Program-made: the position numbers and the translations under genes
The notes under the pieces: model-generated
Database searches by the model: none
The model's input: only the letters and a program-made list of their open reading frames with translations
Told to the model about the DNA's origin: nothing
Part shown: positions 1 to 12,417 of the stretch, in pieces
Layout: each line of letters opens with the position of its first letter
Numbering within the stretch: the first letter of the stretch is position 1
Assembly (NCBI GenBank): GCA_038501785.1
Contig: JBAMJR010000154.1
Span: 8,469,501 to 8,533,500 of the forward strand
Direction: 5' to 3'
From: Myoxocephalus aenaeus
Taxonomy: Eukaryota; Chordata; Actinopteri; Perciformes; Cottidae
DNA length: 64,000 bases

Positions 1-878
1 AGTATGCCATCTACTTTATTTCAGCATGCAGACCTGCTTCACATTGAAATGGAGACTGAAACGCTGTTAAAACAATGGTTATACGTAACCTGGACATCAG
101 GAAAAACAACCCGTCAGCTTCATTTAGCCCAGTTCTAACTTTAATATGTAGACGCCTTTTAGTGGGTTGACAGGTTTACTTAAAAATCGCAACAATCACC
201 GTGCGCTAAACCAATCCACCAATCAGATTTAATTGTAAACCCCCCCCAACCAGGAGCCGTCTAATTGCCAGATATTGCATTTAGTTTCTTTCACGCGCTA
301 AATCACCTGAGGAGGGAAAAGAGAAAACGCTCCACAGCTCCGGTGGCGGGTCGAGTGCCTCATCCATCTTATCAAAACAGCAGCAGACACGGTGTCACTC
401 CGGGTCTCGGACTCTGCATGTTAACAAACCTTTTATTTATTTTTGCTAAAGGGGACAAATGAATATGCAAATGAGTTTTGCAGCAGGAATCCGGAGTGGC
501 TGATTGGCAGTCTTCACGCTCGGGAGGGCCGAGATGAGAATTAGGCGTTGTGGCGAGGAAAACCTCTCCGTTCAATTAGCCTTCATCTCCACCTGGTAGG
601 TTTCACACTCTGGTAATAGTCTCAGCCGTCAACCAGAATTAACAGTTTTTCCCCCCCCCCTCAGGACTCCAAACAAACTATCAAGCACTGTCAATCAGGA
701 CCGCGATGATATTACGTTTTACAGTGAAACACACTCGCACGGTTTGCTGGACGCAAACGTAGACTGCAAATGGAAAAGAAGCAGAAGAAGGCACCTGAAG
801 CCACACAGAGGAGGCACCGTCCCCGCAGAACCGACAACACCTGTCCTGTTCAGGTTCATAGCGGGGTGAAGCTGCATT

Positions 879-881
<3 letters not shown>

Positions 882-956
<75 letters not shown>
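882..956. repeat. (GT)n microsatellite
   Basis: Uninterrupted GT dinucleotide tract of about 75 bp. Open frames through it are repeat artefacts. Confidence 0.97.
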
Positions 957-957
<1 letters not shown>

Positions 958-2135
958 AAACCTTCTAACCTTTCTGAGTAACGAGTATCTCTGATAAACA
1001 ATGTTTAACGAGGACTACAACAAAATCCACAAATACCAGCCTGAAAATGAAGAACATCTGAAAACACTGCATGAGGGTCACCGGAGCAGAGCCAGATAGC
1101 GGGCGGTCAGAGCGGCTAGACTGCGTTGCAGTGGTGGGCGGGACTTCGTAAAGGGTCCAACTAAAATGCCTCAATCACAGGGCCCAAGGTGACACCTTCA
1201 AATTGCATCTTCTTCTGAACTTAAAACACAATGACATCTCATTTGGAATAAAAACAGGGAAAAGCAGCAAATTCATACATTTTAGAGGCCTGAACCAGCA
1301 ATTGAATGTAGAGTTATATTTTTCATAATTCTTCTGCATGTTCAAATGTGGAAAGACTGTTTTCGGGGCTATAGCAAATGGCCGTTCAGAGGACTAGTGC
1401 TCGTTGATCAATTGAAAGCAGTAATAGATCCTGCTGATAGGGGAACCAGTTTTTTTTCACGAGCTTATCTTATCATTGAACTCCTTACCGTTTGATTGAA
1501 CGTTTTTTTTTTTTTTTTTTTTTACACAATAAAAGCTGCCAGCAAAAAAACAAACAGTTTCCTTGCATGGAACCTGAACTTTTATGAATAAAAGTTTATC
1601 GAGGAATGCTCGCAACAAAGTGTGCAAAAAATAATACTTAACAAGAAAAATAATAAACACAAACAGATGAATGCCGTTGGCAATGTTATAAAACAGCAGA
1701 GCTACAATGCAGCTTGTTTGGTCCCATATATACATGTTTATTGTGTATATAATCATTTCCATTTACCATCTAAACATCCCCAGCTGTCACTAATGGAAAG
1801 GCAAACAGGCCACTTTTTTCTTTTTTCCCCTCTCTCTAAATGTGAATGAAGAGACATCGCACGGCCGAGCTAAATCACTCTGCCTTCTGCTTATTACCGT
1901 CCTTTTCCTACTTCTCTCCTTTCAGTGCACGTCGAGCCAAACTAAATAGCTTGATGCCTTTTCACACATATGCTAATACTAAATAATCCTGCCAGTATCA
2001 GGGGCCGGGTAATTGGGTTGCCTCTTCTTTCGCCTCATTTGAGTCCATTTGCTGACAGGATTACAGGCTATTATCCCTCAGGATCCCTTAGGATCTCCTT
2101 AGGCCTTCAGATGGCCAAAACACACACAAACAAAT

Positions 2136-2136
<1 letters not shown>

Positions 2137-2208
<72 letters not shown>
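2137..2208. repeat. (GT)n microsatellite
   Basis: Uninterrupted GT tract of about 72 bp. Confidence 0.97.
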
Positions 2209-2209
<1 letters not shown>

Positions 2210-2659
2210 GAGCTCGCTGCCTGAATACTGACTGTCATAGCACAGCTGTGTCATTTCAAGTTATCATCATCTTCTATCATTATTGCTTTCTCTGAGGATG
2301 CTTCAACATAAGTACAGCATACGCCCTGATCTGCAGCACAAATAGTCCGGCGACTTCCGTCCTCCGAAAAGCCTCTCAAAGGCTGAGAAAGCTCTCTGGT
2401 GAATGGACCGTGAATCAGAGCAAAGGAGGGAGGAGGTGTGCACTTCCCCGACAGGTAGGACCGGACTGATGGTCCCCGGGGGGGACATGACGCCGCCTTC
2501 ACGGAGCCGGAGCAAAAATGCCCAATTAGGCAAATCCGATGCAATCGAAAGGATCCCGTCACCAAAATTAAGATGCATATCATTTACCACTTAGCTTTGC
2601 AGATAGAGGTAACATTTCTCAAGGTTTTGATACAACGGAGGTCAATCGCAAACACGTTC

Positions 2660-3190
2660 TGAAAAGTGAAGCCGAAGCCGAAGTCAAAGTGCCTTAAACC
2701 TGCATTATTTCTAATGGCCATCAGGGGGCGACTCCTCTGGATGTGAAAAGTAGTGAGAAAAATGAGAAATGAGAAAATGACTCTACTTCTCACTTGACTT
2801 ATTCCCTCAGTAAACATTGTAAACACGAGTTTATGGTCTCAAATTTTGTAAATGATGGTCCATTTACAGACCATAAAGCGGAGTATGCTTTAGGGCGGGG
2901 CTACCTTGTGATTGGCATGTCTCTACAATGGCGTTGTCCGGTCTGGTAGTTGTCCGCCTTTTTGTTGTCTTACAACTTTAACCCTTTCACAGTGTGTTTT
3001 CGTGAGAAAAAAATTAGCGTAAAAAAATTTGGGTCGCTTAGAAATGCCATATTCAGCGTTTGGTTGTACTCAGCGTCGCCCTCTAGTGTCATTGCAAAAA
3101 ACAAATGGCGGCAGCAAAAAATGCCAAAATCGAGGCTTCAAAGCGGCAGTCCACAAACTGATCACAGTGACTACGTCTACGTCTTATATA
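2660..3190. repeat. Dispersed repeat, copy 1
   Basis: This segment matches 12418-12975 over most of its length. Both carry a block reading CATCAGGGGGCGACTCCTCT, then a stretch about playing-length apart reading 'gactctacttctc', a shared 'gaccataaagc' block, a shared 'gtgtgtttyc' block and a shared 'cagcgt..ggttgtact' block. A short third fragment lies at about 30596-30660. It has no coding capacity that I can see. The family is of the kind found dispersed in percomorph genomes, but I cannot assign it to a class. Confidence 0.75.
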
Positions 3191-3665
3191 CAGCAACATG
3201 TGTTTTTAACAGTGCCCCTGTTACTCTGAATAATCCGTTATTATACTCAACAGTTAAGGTTTTGTTTTACTGCCTTGGGTCTCTGGTCCCTAATATCTGA
3301 ATGCATCCGTAAGTACAGTGTCTGCTCTGACCACATGCTACGTCATAATCACCACCAGAGAAAATATTTTATATGTAGCCTCTGTAAAAATGGGATGTTA
3401 TTAAACATTTTATTTTGGTCCAAAACTATGGACATGGGAAATGAATCGATCCAGGGACCTAACTGTTAAAATATTTGACTGTTTTAATATCAAATGTTTT
3501 GATGGCAAGGTGGATGGAAGTATCACCTAATATCATGAATCCCAAATGTCATTTTTTGTCTAAAACCCAAAAAGTGATCGACATCCTTTCAGCTCTATCA
3601 AAGACCTGAAAGACGCCTTCTGCATCCTATCACACAAGAGACGCGCTCTGTGTGTGAGAACTCAC

Positions 3666-4188
3666 CCTCTGGCTGGTGGTTGAGGATCATGTTCTTCAGA
3701 GTGTTGCAGTCCACCGTGGGCAGTCCGTTGTCTGTGTACGCCGACGGCCGGTAGTTGACGTCTGACCTGGACCGGTTGTGTCCCTTCTTGAAGGCCGATT
3801 TGGACGAGGAGTTGGCGGCGTTGTTGGTGCACTCCTTGGTTTGTGCCGCCAGGTCGTTGGTGGAGCGCGCTCGGCTTCTCTTGCCGTGCCTCAAGCCCAT
3901 CCCCAGCCCCAGCACGCTGAAGTTGTCGGCCCAGGCCAGGCCCAGGGGCCCCACCTCCGGCTGCTCTCGGGCCAGCAAGCCCCACACGCCGCTGGAGCTC
4001 AGCTTCCCCAGCGCGGCGCTGGAAACCTCCTGCAGCTGCTTCGGCTGCCTGGCGGGCTGGAGGGTTCCCGTTTGAGCCTGGCTCGGACCTTGGCCTTGTA
4101 TCCCGTCCATGCAGTGGATAAAGTCCTCGGTGGCCTCGAGGGCTGGGCTGATATCGCCCACCATGTCAAGCTGCTCGAGACCCTCCAT
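3666..4188 (-). CDS. First coding exon of an unidentified gene (partial)
   Basis: An ATG in good Kozak context (GCCATGG, 4186-4188) opens 174 codons and runs into a strong splice donor (AGAGG|GTGAGT). The exon therefore ends at 3666 in phase 1 and the rest of the gene lies to the left of the window. Reading on past the donor would give an artefactual 196-residue frame. The encoded segment has an acidic N-terminus (residues 1-35), a Gln/Pro-rich linker, then Ser/Arg-rich patches (KRSRARSTNDL and GHNRSRSDVNYR) that look like basophilic-kinase or 14-3-3 sites, and finally a short predicted helix, LKNMILNH. No signal peptide or membrane segment is visible. The high GC content and CpG density agree with a first exon. 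I do not recognise the family, so no function is given. Confidence 0.7.
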
Positions 4189-5400
4189 GGCTGGGCCCCT
4201 TGAGCAAGGAGTCTCACAACTAGACGTTTTTCAAAAATGGGCACATGAACCCAGTTAGCATCATTCACATGTCCAACAAACCACACTGGCGGTCAAATGC
4301 GAGCTAAAGATCGGGGTGAGGAAGATCCGAGCAGCCGGCGGGCTTCACACAGTCCTGCTCTCCTCCTCAATGCAGGGCCTTCATCCACGGTTACGTCTTC
4401 TTTTTCAGCGGCGTGCCTCCAGCACTGGAGGGGAAGTCGACTACCCCTCGGGGGAAAGCTCCGGCGGCTTTATGCCAGAGCTAAACGGGACTGGCAGTAG
4501 CCTGGGACTCCCGAAACCAAGCCAATTTGGGTGGCAAACTACGCTACTTAGCCAGATACACACACGCTTTGGGCAAGAAAAAAATCCCTCTGCACAGACT
4601 GATATTCTCAGGAGCGGCTTATTTTAGCCCATCAGGTGGCTCCACTGTAAGAAACGGAAGAGAGAAAGGGGAAATGGTTAAGAGGAAGCGTGCCATGCAA
4701 AAGCAAATAATGCAAACACATCCAACAGTAAGAAAAGAGGGATTGAATTAAATAAAAACCAAAGTTGTGTTTCAGGCACCTTGCTTAAACTCTAAATAGG
4801 AGCTTTACCGTGAGGAAAGTCAGATACGAGGAGAATGAAGCCACTATTTTAAAAAAGGTGCTAAATTATCAAATTCAGAGCATGTCCATTGCCTCCACAC
4901 AGCTCTCAACATGGCGACAACTGAGCCGGCGAACATCGCAAACATCGGCAACAGTGCTGGCAGCTAACAGTGTTTACCTGTCTGTCGTTATTAGCTATAA
5001 AAGCGCTGAATGAGATCAGTGCAGAGCAAGCGGCCGTGAGCTAACCAGCGGGGCGCGCTCACGTGCACGAACACACGCAGCTATGTAAACAAAACAAGGA
5101 GAAGCTCAGATTACCACAAAAAGAAAGAGAGAGAGAGAGTGATTTCATTCTCTGCTCAGTAAACGTTACCCTGCCACATCTTGACATAGTAAATAGTTGT
5201 TTTCTGCTGTATTAACACTCGGAAAAGATCATAGAGATCCTTCAACAACTTTAAGCGGCGAACTACCGACCCACCGACAGCGTCTTCATCACACGCCGAG
5301 GCCGGAGCGTAGCGGATTCCTCCTCAGCAAACGGACACGCTCATCCTCTCTCACATGAAATAATACTTGACTTCCTCCTTGGCTGCTTATCAGTGGACTG
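4189..5400 (-). promoter_or_regulatory. CpG-rich leader/promoter region upstream of the 3666-4188 exon
   Basis: The stretch is richer in CG dinucleotides than its surroundings, with clusters near 4190-4500, 4915-4945, 5030-5060 and 5255-5340. It contains an AACATGGCGAC motif near 4909 that resembles a YY1 site. A minus-strand donor-like AG|GTAAAC lies near 4972-4979. I read it as 5' UTR plus promoter of the minus-strand gene, but no transcript evidence is available and the start site cannot be placed. Confidence 0.4.
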
Positions 5401-6614
5401 AGCAGGCAGAGAGGAAGCAGGCCTGGGTGGGGTTCCCATCCATCTGCCTGACCGCGTCTCTTCTGATTCCCTTCACTCCTCTGTCTCCGTCTCTCTTAAC
5501 CGCTTTCTTTTATCATTTGTGCTCCCTCGCCCTCATCGATTTCTCTTCTCCTCCACGGCTCGGCCTCTTTTACTTTTCTCGGCGTATTAATTATTTAAAG
5601 GCCATTACATCACTGCAATTCAATTTCTAGTCAGGGCCCGGGCGATAATGATGAATATTCACAAGTTATTTGTGATGATTTGTTGATGGGGTGCAAATGA
5701 AAGATGTTACCGTAAGCATCACTGAGAGTTTAAGGCTCTTTATGGGTTCTATTTGGGCTTTTATGAACTTATACGCATTATGCTGCAGACCATTGCTATA
5801 TAGCACCAGGACAATGAAACTGCTAAGCCACTCAACTGTTTGCTTTTTTCACAATTCTTTACTTAATGTATTTATATTATGTATTAACTTCTTATATTTT
5901 ATTAAACGATAGAAATTTTAAAAAGATTTTGGTCAAAGTTAAACTTAAACAGTCTTTACATTCTCTTCCAATTCATTTCAATTAATGATCAAACATTACA
6001 ATAGTCTCCAAAGCTTTGCAGAGACGTCCACTGTAGTAACGATCACTAACATTCCATTTATTATTTAACAACCTGTCCCAACATATTTGCCATGATGTCA
6101 TCTGCCTGCAGACAAAGCTCTGACCTGAGGTGAGCGTCGTCATCAACGAGCTTCCCGCTGAACTCCCGTTGACTCACACACACACTCTCTGTCGCGCTAC
6201 TACGGCCGACAAACCTACACTGGTATAACAATGAATATGTAAAAAAAAATTGAAAGTCTGACCGTTCTGCAAAGGTTAGCCCCTGTTATAGATCTTAGGT
6301 GAAACGTAGCACAGAGCATGTACACAGTTGGAGCAAAATTCATCAGCTATATTCAGACGTGTATTTTCTATTTAATGCAGCCCCTTGTGTCTTATGGTTT
6401 ACAGCGTAATTCAACTTTATTCATTATTAATTATTACAACAACGTGTAAGCCATTATACTCAACCACACCTTAGGTAACATTATCACTCACACTTGTATT
6501 GCTACTTCATACATATGTGTATTTATACCTTGCGTCATACCTTTACTTAACTGGTATGCAGGTGATCTGAATACACAGTCTGATTGAAAGCACCCATACA
6601 ATTTAGATGGTTTT

Positions 6615-6615
<1 letters not shown>
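5400..6615. other. Intergenic or intronic stretch without recognisable features
   Basis: AT-rich sequence with no exon-like open frames, tandem repeats or clear mobile-element ends that I could recognise. Confidence 0.5.

Positions 6616-6617
<2 letters not shown>

Positions 6618-6683
<66 letters not shown>
6618..6683. repeat. (GT)n microsatellite
   Basis: GT tract of about 66 bp, separated by only 33 bp from the TA tract that follows. Confidence 0.97.
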
Positions 6684-6684
<1 letters not shown>

Positions 6685-6713
6685 GGATTTGTCAGATGTT
6701 GTTTATGGTTTTC

Positions 6714-6716
<3 letters not shown>

Positions 6717-6789
<73 letters not shown>
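6717..6789. repeat. (TA)n microsatellite
   Basis: Perfect TA tract of about 73 bp, able to extrude as a cruciform. Similar TA tracts occur at 33628-33703, 35610-35634 and 26838-26868. Confidence 0.97.
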
Positions 6790-6793
<4 letters not shown>

Positions 6794-6902
6794 ATATTAA
6801 TATTATATTAATGGTCGGTTATGTCATCTTTAAATTCCTAAAGTAACGTCACACAATAATACTACTTGAGTTTAATAAAGGAATAGCAGCAACCAGAAAC
6901 GA

Positions 6903-6904
<2 letters not shown>

Positions 6905-6949
<45 letters not shown>

Positions 6950-6964
6950 CCACCACCACCACCA
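6905..6964. repeat. (CAA)n-(CAC)n compound triplet tract
   Basis: About 15 CAA triplets pass directly into five CAC triplets. The tract abuts the left end of the inverted-repeat element at 6967. Confidence 0.95.
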
Positions 6965-6966
6965 AC

Positions 6967-8636
6967 CGGTGTTACACCCCAACTGGTTTTCAAACCTACT
7001 GGTTTCCCTACGCGTGCGTGTGTTGTCTTCGCTTCACAGCTGCAGCTGTTTTCTGTCTGGTCACCAGATTCGTCACATATTCACAAACATATTGCTGGAG
7101 ATCTTCAAGCCACATTTCATATCCATTGCAGCGATCGTGATTGTATACGTGAGCACTGCATCACAACCACGTATGAAGAAACACATTTAAGGAAATATAT
7201 TTATAAAAAGATCGCAACGACCTGGATTCGATCCCTGTCGAGCAAAATGAAAACGTACTGAAAGACGGTGACTCAACCTATAGAGCCACCGATTAATCAA
7301 ACAACTTCAGTCATTTAAGGTATTACTCAATTATGTCCCATCTCCTCTGTGTCCAGGGAACCTCTTGGTCTAGGTGAGCTGAAACAACTGGTTACCTCGG
7401 GCGGATATTAAAACACGTCTCAACATATTTAGCGATGTTTTTCGCGAGGCTACGGCCAGACGCCACTGACGCATTTTGACAAAACAATTCTACTTTTGTG
7501 ACGATCGTATTGTGAAAAGACACTAAAAACATTGCGAACACTGAGCCACAGGAAGAGTGGGATATAGTAATGTTCTACCCACAGAACAATGAAGGACATA
7601 TTGCTGGAGATCTTCACGCCACATGGGATATCCTTTGCGGCGATTACGATTGTTTAAGTGAGCACTACATCACAACTACGTATGAAGAAACACAAATATA
7701 TATATAAATAAATGTAAAGATCGCAACGACCTGGATTCGATCTCCGTAGAGCAAAACATTATAACCTGTTATGCGGTGGCGATACGCGGTGCGCCACCAA
7801 TCATTAACTCAACTTAAGTCATTTGGGAATTTATTGATCAAGTCACATCTGCCTCCAGGGAACCTTTTGGTCTGGTGATCTGAAACAACTTGTTTCGGGT
7901 GGATATTAAAGCACTGTCGTGGAACTCCACAAATATGTTGTTGCCTCTTCTGCAGTCAGCTATTCTTGACTACCAGCAGCCCTACGATGGCAGAGAAGTT
8001 AGCAGCACAACACTGTGCTATCTTTTCCTAACCAAGTTTTTAAATGTCATTTAAAAAGCTGTCAATGTAATCCCTTGATGGGGAACTTTATTACGAGTGC
8101 TGAAGGAAGCAAGATGAGCAGCAGCATCATCTTGCAAAAGAATAGCTGACTGCAGAAGAGGCAACAACATATTTGTGGAGTTCCACGACAGTGTTTTAAT
8201 ATCCACCCGAAACAAGTTGTTTCAGATCACCAGACCAAAAGGTTCCCTGGACACAGAGGAGATGGGACATAATTGAGTAATACCTTAAATGACTAAAGTT
8301 GTTTGATTAATCGGTGGCTCTATAGGTTGAGTCACCGTCTTTCAGTACGTTTTCATTTTGCTCGACAGGGATCGAATCCAGGTCGTTGCGATCTTTTTAT
8401 AAATATATTTCCTTAAATGTGTTTCTTCCTACGTGGTTGTGATGCAGTGCTCACTTATACAATCACGATCGCTGCAATGGATATGAAATGTGGCTTGAAT
8501 ATCTCCAGCAATATGTTTGTGAATATGTGACGAATCTGGTGAGCAGACAGAAAACCGCTGCAGCTGTGAAGCGAAGACAACACACGCAGGCGCAGGGAAA
8601 CCAGTAGGTTTGAAAACCAGTTGGGGTGTAACACCG
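6967..8636. mobile_element. 1.7-kb inverted-repeat (foldback-like) element with tRNA-like boxes
   Basis: The outermost sequence CGGTGTTACACCCCAACTGG (from 6967) returns in reverse complement at 8617-8636. The match continues inward for several hundred bases (about 6967-7370 against 8245-8636). A second inverted pair lies inside it (about 7861-7970 against 8148-8255). A further partial direct copy of the arm lies at about 7598-7935. Read from the right arm, the unit contains GGCTCTATAGGTTGAG and GGATCGAATCC. These resemble the A and B boxes of a tRNA-type RNA polymerase III promoter and also occur inverted in the left arm. No transposase is present. It may be a foldback DNA transposon, or two or three copies of a tRNA-derived repeat inserted in opposite directions. 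No clear target-site duplication was found. Confidence 0.7.
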
Positions 8637-8639
8637 GGT

Positions 8640-9160
8640 TCAGGCCAGCGCTGTTGTTTGTGTTCGTCTGTCTCAGTAAACACAGTCACATCTCAGCAGT
8701 AAACACCGACAGAGGTGACATCACGGTCAGCCTCTCGCGGAGCCACGTTAACTTGCTACGGAAGCCGGCGCGTGTATCGCGACCCTCTCCCCGCGCACAG
8801 CGCCGTGAATACAACGGTTAACCTACATGAAGGCTGACTGAACACGGCCTGTTTTTACCCATAAGGCTGCTGTGATGTCAGCTAGCTAGCGAGCAGCTAA
8901 CGCTAGCTCCTCTCTCGCCCTCTCCTCTCCATCCTCGCTCAATTTGATACAAGTCGGAACTGGTCGCTCGCTCGTGTCCTCCACGTCACGTGCAGGTGGA
9001 TTCATACCGGCGGTGCCTCGTGGTGAAACCGGTGCATTCGCGAGCAGTAAAATAGAAATCGAGACTCACCTTACTGTGTTTACCACTATGTCATTTTGCC
9101 AGTCCGTCAGCGATAAAGCCCCCTGAAGGAAACTGGGGCTACAGGATAGAGGTTCCGTGT
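8640..9160. promoter_or_regulatory. CpG-rich island with E-box and strong minus-strand splice donor
   Basis: The region is CG-rich compared with its flanks. It contains a CACGTG core near 8986-8991 in TCACGTGCAG context. On the minus strand, CAGTAAG|GTGAGTCT (donor at 9064-9069) is a near-perfect splice donor. It could mark a non-coding first exon, possibly an alternative promoter for the minus-strand gene at 3.7-4.2 kb. An open frame of 60 codons at 8944-9126 on the plus strand has no recognisable homology. Confidence 0.35.
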
Positions 9161-9930
9161 ACCAGGTGGAACAGAAAGGAGTTTACTCACTGTTGTTAAT
9201 GTATTATACACAATCAATATATTGTGAAAGAAATTAAGAGACACTAAATAAATAAAGAATAGTTTCTAAACTATTGAATTGCTATGATTAAATACAGAAG
9301 AGACTAGTAGGTGGTGAAACAATTCAGTAAATTATTAAAAAACTCAACTCATGAGAATCTTTTACATGTTTTATGAATGTAGGATATACAAATATATAAT
9401 TAAGGCAATTACTGAGGCACACATAAGCAGCAAATTAAAACACACCCTCAATGGTGAAACAACAAGATCATCATCGATGTAAAATTAAACTTACTAACTT
9501 CATCGTCCCTGTTGTCACAGTGATTACTTTTAGCTATTTCCAATAAAAAATTAGATTGACAACATTTTGTTTAAAAGGTCATGGTGACATTTTCCCCATA
9601 AGGTTTTATGACGTGTTGGAAATACGCAACAACAAAAAATTCCTCATTTCTACTATAATGAAACAGAATAAATTCCCTAAAAGCCTTTATCAATACCACG
9701 GTTGATAGCAGGAGGTGGTAAAATGTACTTAGTCTCACAAAGAAAGGCCATGCCACAAGATGGAAAGAGGAGGGTGGAGGACAAAGCAGCGGTGGAGAAC
9801 AGTCCCTCCCTAATCGACTGCTTGAAGCTGCCCCAAAACCACAAAGTGTCAGTCCAGCAAACGTCATTCAATAGGGACGCAGTAGATCTCCTCCAACTCA
9901 CGTTCCAACCAAGGGCTGAATCAATATATG
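9160..9930. other. AT-rich non-coding stretch
   Basis: No exon, tandem repeat or element terminus was recognised. Confidence 0.5.
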
Positions 9931-9936
9931 GGATAG

Positions 9937-10378
9937 CATAGAACCCTGAGATCAGAGCATAGAACCCCGAGGTCAGAGCATAGACCATGAGATCAGAGCA
10001 TAGAACCCTGAAGTCAGAGCATAGAACCCTGAGGTCAGAGCATAGAACCCTGAAGTCAGAGCATAGAACCTTGAGGTCAGAGCATAGAACCCTGAAGTCA
10101 GAGCATAGAACCCTGAGGTCAGAGCATAGAACCATGAGATCAAAGAACATTGAGGTCAGAGCATAGAACCCTGAGATCAAAGAACCTTGAGGTCAGAGCA
10201 TAGAACCCTGAGATCAAAGAACCTTGAGGTCAGAGCATAGAACCCTGAGATCAGAACCTCTCAGGAATATATGCTCTTATCTCAGGGTTCTATGCTCTAA
10301 CCTCAGGAATGCCATGCTCTGACCTCAGGGTTCTATGCTCCCAAGGTTCTATGCTCTGACCTCAATGTTCTGACCATC
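9937..10378. repeat. Minisatellite (unit about 21 bp) present in both orientations
   Basis: From 9937 to about 10258 there are some 15 units reading approximately AGAGCATAGAACCCTGAGGTC, with variants that have lost part of the unit. From about 10265 to 10378 the same unit runs in the opposite direction (GACCTCAGGGTTCTATGCTCT) for about five interrupted copies. The array therefore forms a large imperfect palindrome. Open frames through it are repeat artefacts. Confidence 0.95.
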
Positions 10379-11590
10379 TGAAAACCATCAACATTCGAAT
10401 CTGGATAACTCCGTTATTACCCTCTTCCTGGAAAATTAAATGAAACAAAACAATGTACAGCGTGTAATTATTGTATTACTATACCACTTATTGTCAAACA
10501 ATATTGGTAATGACCTCTGCTCAAATAGAGAATTGTCCCATGATAAATCCTGTTTCATAATGAATTTGTTCATAATTATATTCTCAGGAAAACACCAAAA
10601 TATGTTTGGATGTCTCGTGAGGCGAAGGGTAAATTGGATTATTTCAAAAATATCAGAACAAATGACTGATTAGCAGGAGCTCCAATCCAATAAATATCAT
10701 TACCAGCTTCCATGAGCCCATTTCACAAGAAATCCCAGTTGGACCTCCTCCTCTTCCTCATCATCATCCTTTCTCTGAATGCTCTTTGTCTGGATTCGCT
10801 TCAAATGTTCTCTCCAGTGAAGGAGAGGCGGGACAGGCCGCCCTAATGGGCTCTACTGAGTCACTCTCCCTGTAGCATTGTTGTCGGATAACAGTCTCAA
10901 AAAAATATTTCATTTGGAACCATGTTCAGTAAAAGCAAATATATGAAGATGGAACAACGTATCCCAAGATTTAACATTCATTCTATTCAACACAAATAAG
11001 TTCATCCTACCAGTGAGCGCAAAAAAAACACCTTTCTGATAATTAGAGAAAGATGTATTGTGTTTTTGTCTCTTTTTTGTGTGTTTTTGTACCATCTCAT
11101 TTGTCATATTTTTACATAAGAAAAAGGCTTGAGTGGACGTCCAGGTATTGGTGGTTATGACTGAGTCCACTGTCTTTGCTGCCCGGGAGCTACAGAAATC
11201 CTTTTAGACTAAGTGCCTGGGTATAGATGGATGCAACAAATAAGCTTCAGTTTTAGGAATAAGACCATCTCTGTCCACGAGGCTCCATCATGTTCCATCT
11301 AACATCAATCCCCCCCTTTCCCTTGACTCATGCACTCAGTTCCCTCTCTGTCCCGTCTTGCCTATTTCCTTCTTTATTTTGATCATCTTCTAGTGATGAC
11401 TAAATTATGATTAGATTTAAGGATGTGCAGGGCTTTCATCTGTCTAGTGCGTTGTTTAATACCGCCCCCTCTAACCCCTCTCGAACCACAACCCCGACCC
11501 CCCAAACACACACGACACAATAGCCATCTACCTCGACTCGCTCGCTCGCTATTGAAGAGCAGAGTGGCTGCTTGGTTCCTATGGAAACAC
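10379..11590. other. Non-coding stretch
   Basis: No convincing exon. A moderately complex, less AT-rich part at about 10690-10870 could be regulatory, but nothing specific was found. Confidence 0.45.
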
Positions 11591-11722
<132 letters not shown>

Positions 11723-12417
11723 TGCGTGTGTGTTTCGGCAAATGTTTCTCCCTCTCTGAGATTAAGTTGTACATGCACGCACACAAAAACACAGGTTATA
11801 TTTTATATGCAAATTGTTTCCAACACAGCTGCATTTTAAATCTGCATATGAACTGATAAGTTATAATAAGAAGCAATAACTGTTCAAAGGGTTCTCATTT
11901 GTTCAAGTCTGCTAAAACAATAGCCCGTTTGAACACTGAAACACGTTTTGTTTGCTGTGATCATTCCTCCTGTTCACACTGGCCATTAATATATTACTTC
12001 TTGTGTGTTTTCAATTCAGGGGATGGGAGACGAAATCTACAATTCTGTTCAAAAACAAAATCCAGTTTGTCTGAAGCTGTGAGGTTTCAGCGGTGTGAGT
12101 TGGATATCTTCCAAAGTTCTTTTCCAACGTTTGAGCTGCAGTGGAAAAATAATAACATAAAGAGGAAATGTTGGAAAGATTTTTTATTTGGAAAATACTC
12201 ACTTCATTTATCTAACTTGAACAACTGAACCCCTATGCAAGCGTCAGTTAAAGTTTGGAATACAATTTTGGCTAAAATACAACTCAACAGCCTCCAGTTC
12301 ATTAGAGATTCAGGTTTTAAATATAGTTTCTAATGTAGCCTAGAACCACCAGCCTCAAGCAGAGCTCTGGTAAACTCACTACCTTCTAAATACATACCAG
12401 GAAACAGCCTATGTGTC

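Larger units (their letters stand above)
1..3597. other. Non-coding stretch, probable intron of the gene at 3666-4188
   Basis: I see no convincing exon here. It holds two long GT tracts (882-956 and 2137-2208), a poly-T/A run near 1503-1523 and one copy of a dispersed repeat (about 2660-3190). The segment 240-600 is compositionally complex and contains an ATGCAAAT octamer at 465-472, so it could be a regulatory element, but nothing here proves conservation. Because the minus-strand exon at 3666-4188 ends in a splice donor, this stretch is probably its first intron. That is inference. Confidence 0.4.

Noticed and set aside
770..1001. Long CV or HT dipeptide open frames across microsatellites (also at 2137, 6618, 11594, 14985)
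   Set aside because: They are translations of GT/CA tracts with no flanking coding signal.
9677..10180. 167-codon minus-strand frame with FYALTS-type repeats
   Set aside because: It is the translation of the 21-bp minisatellite.
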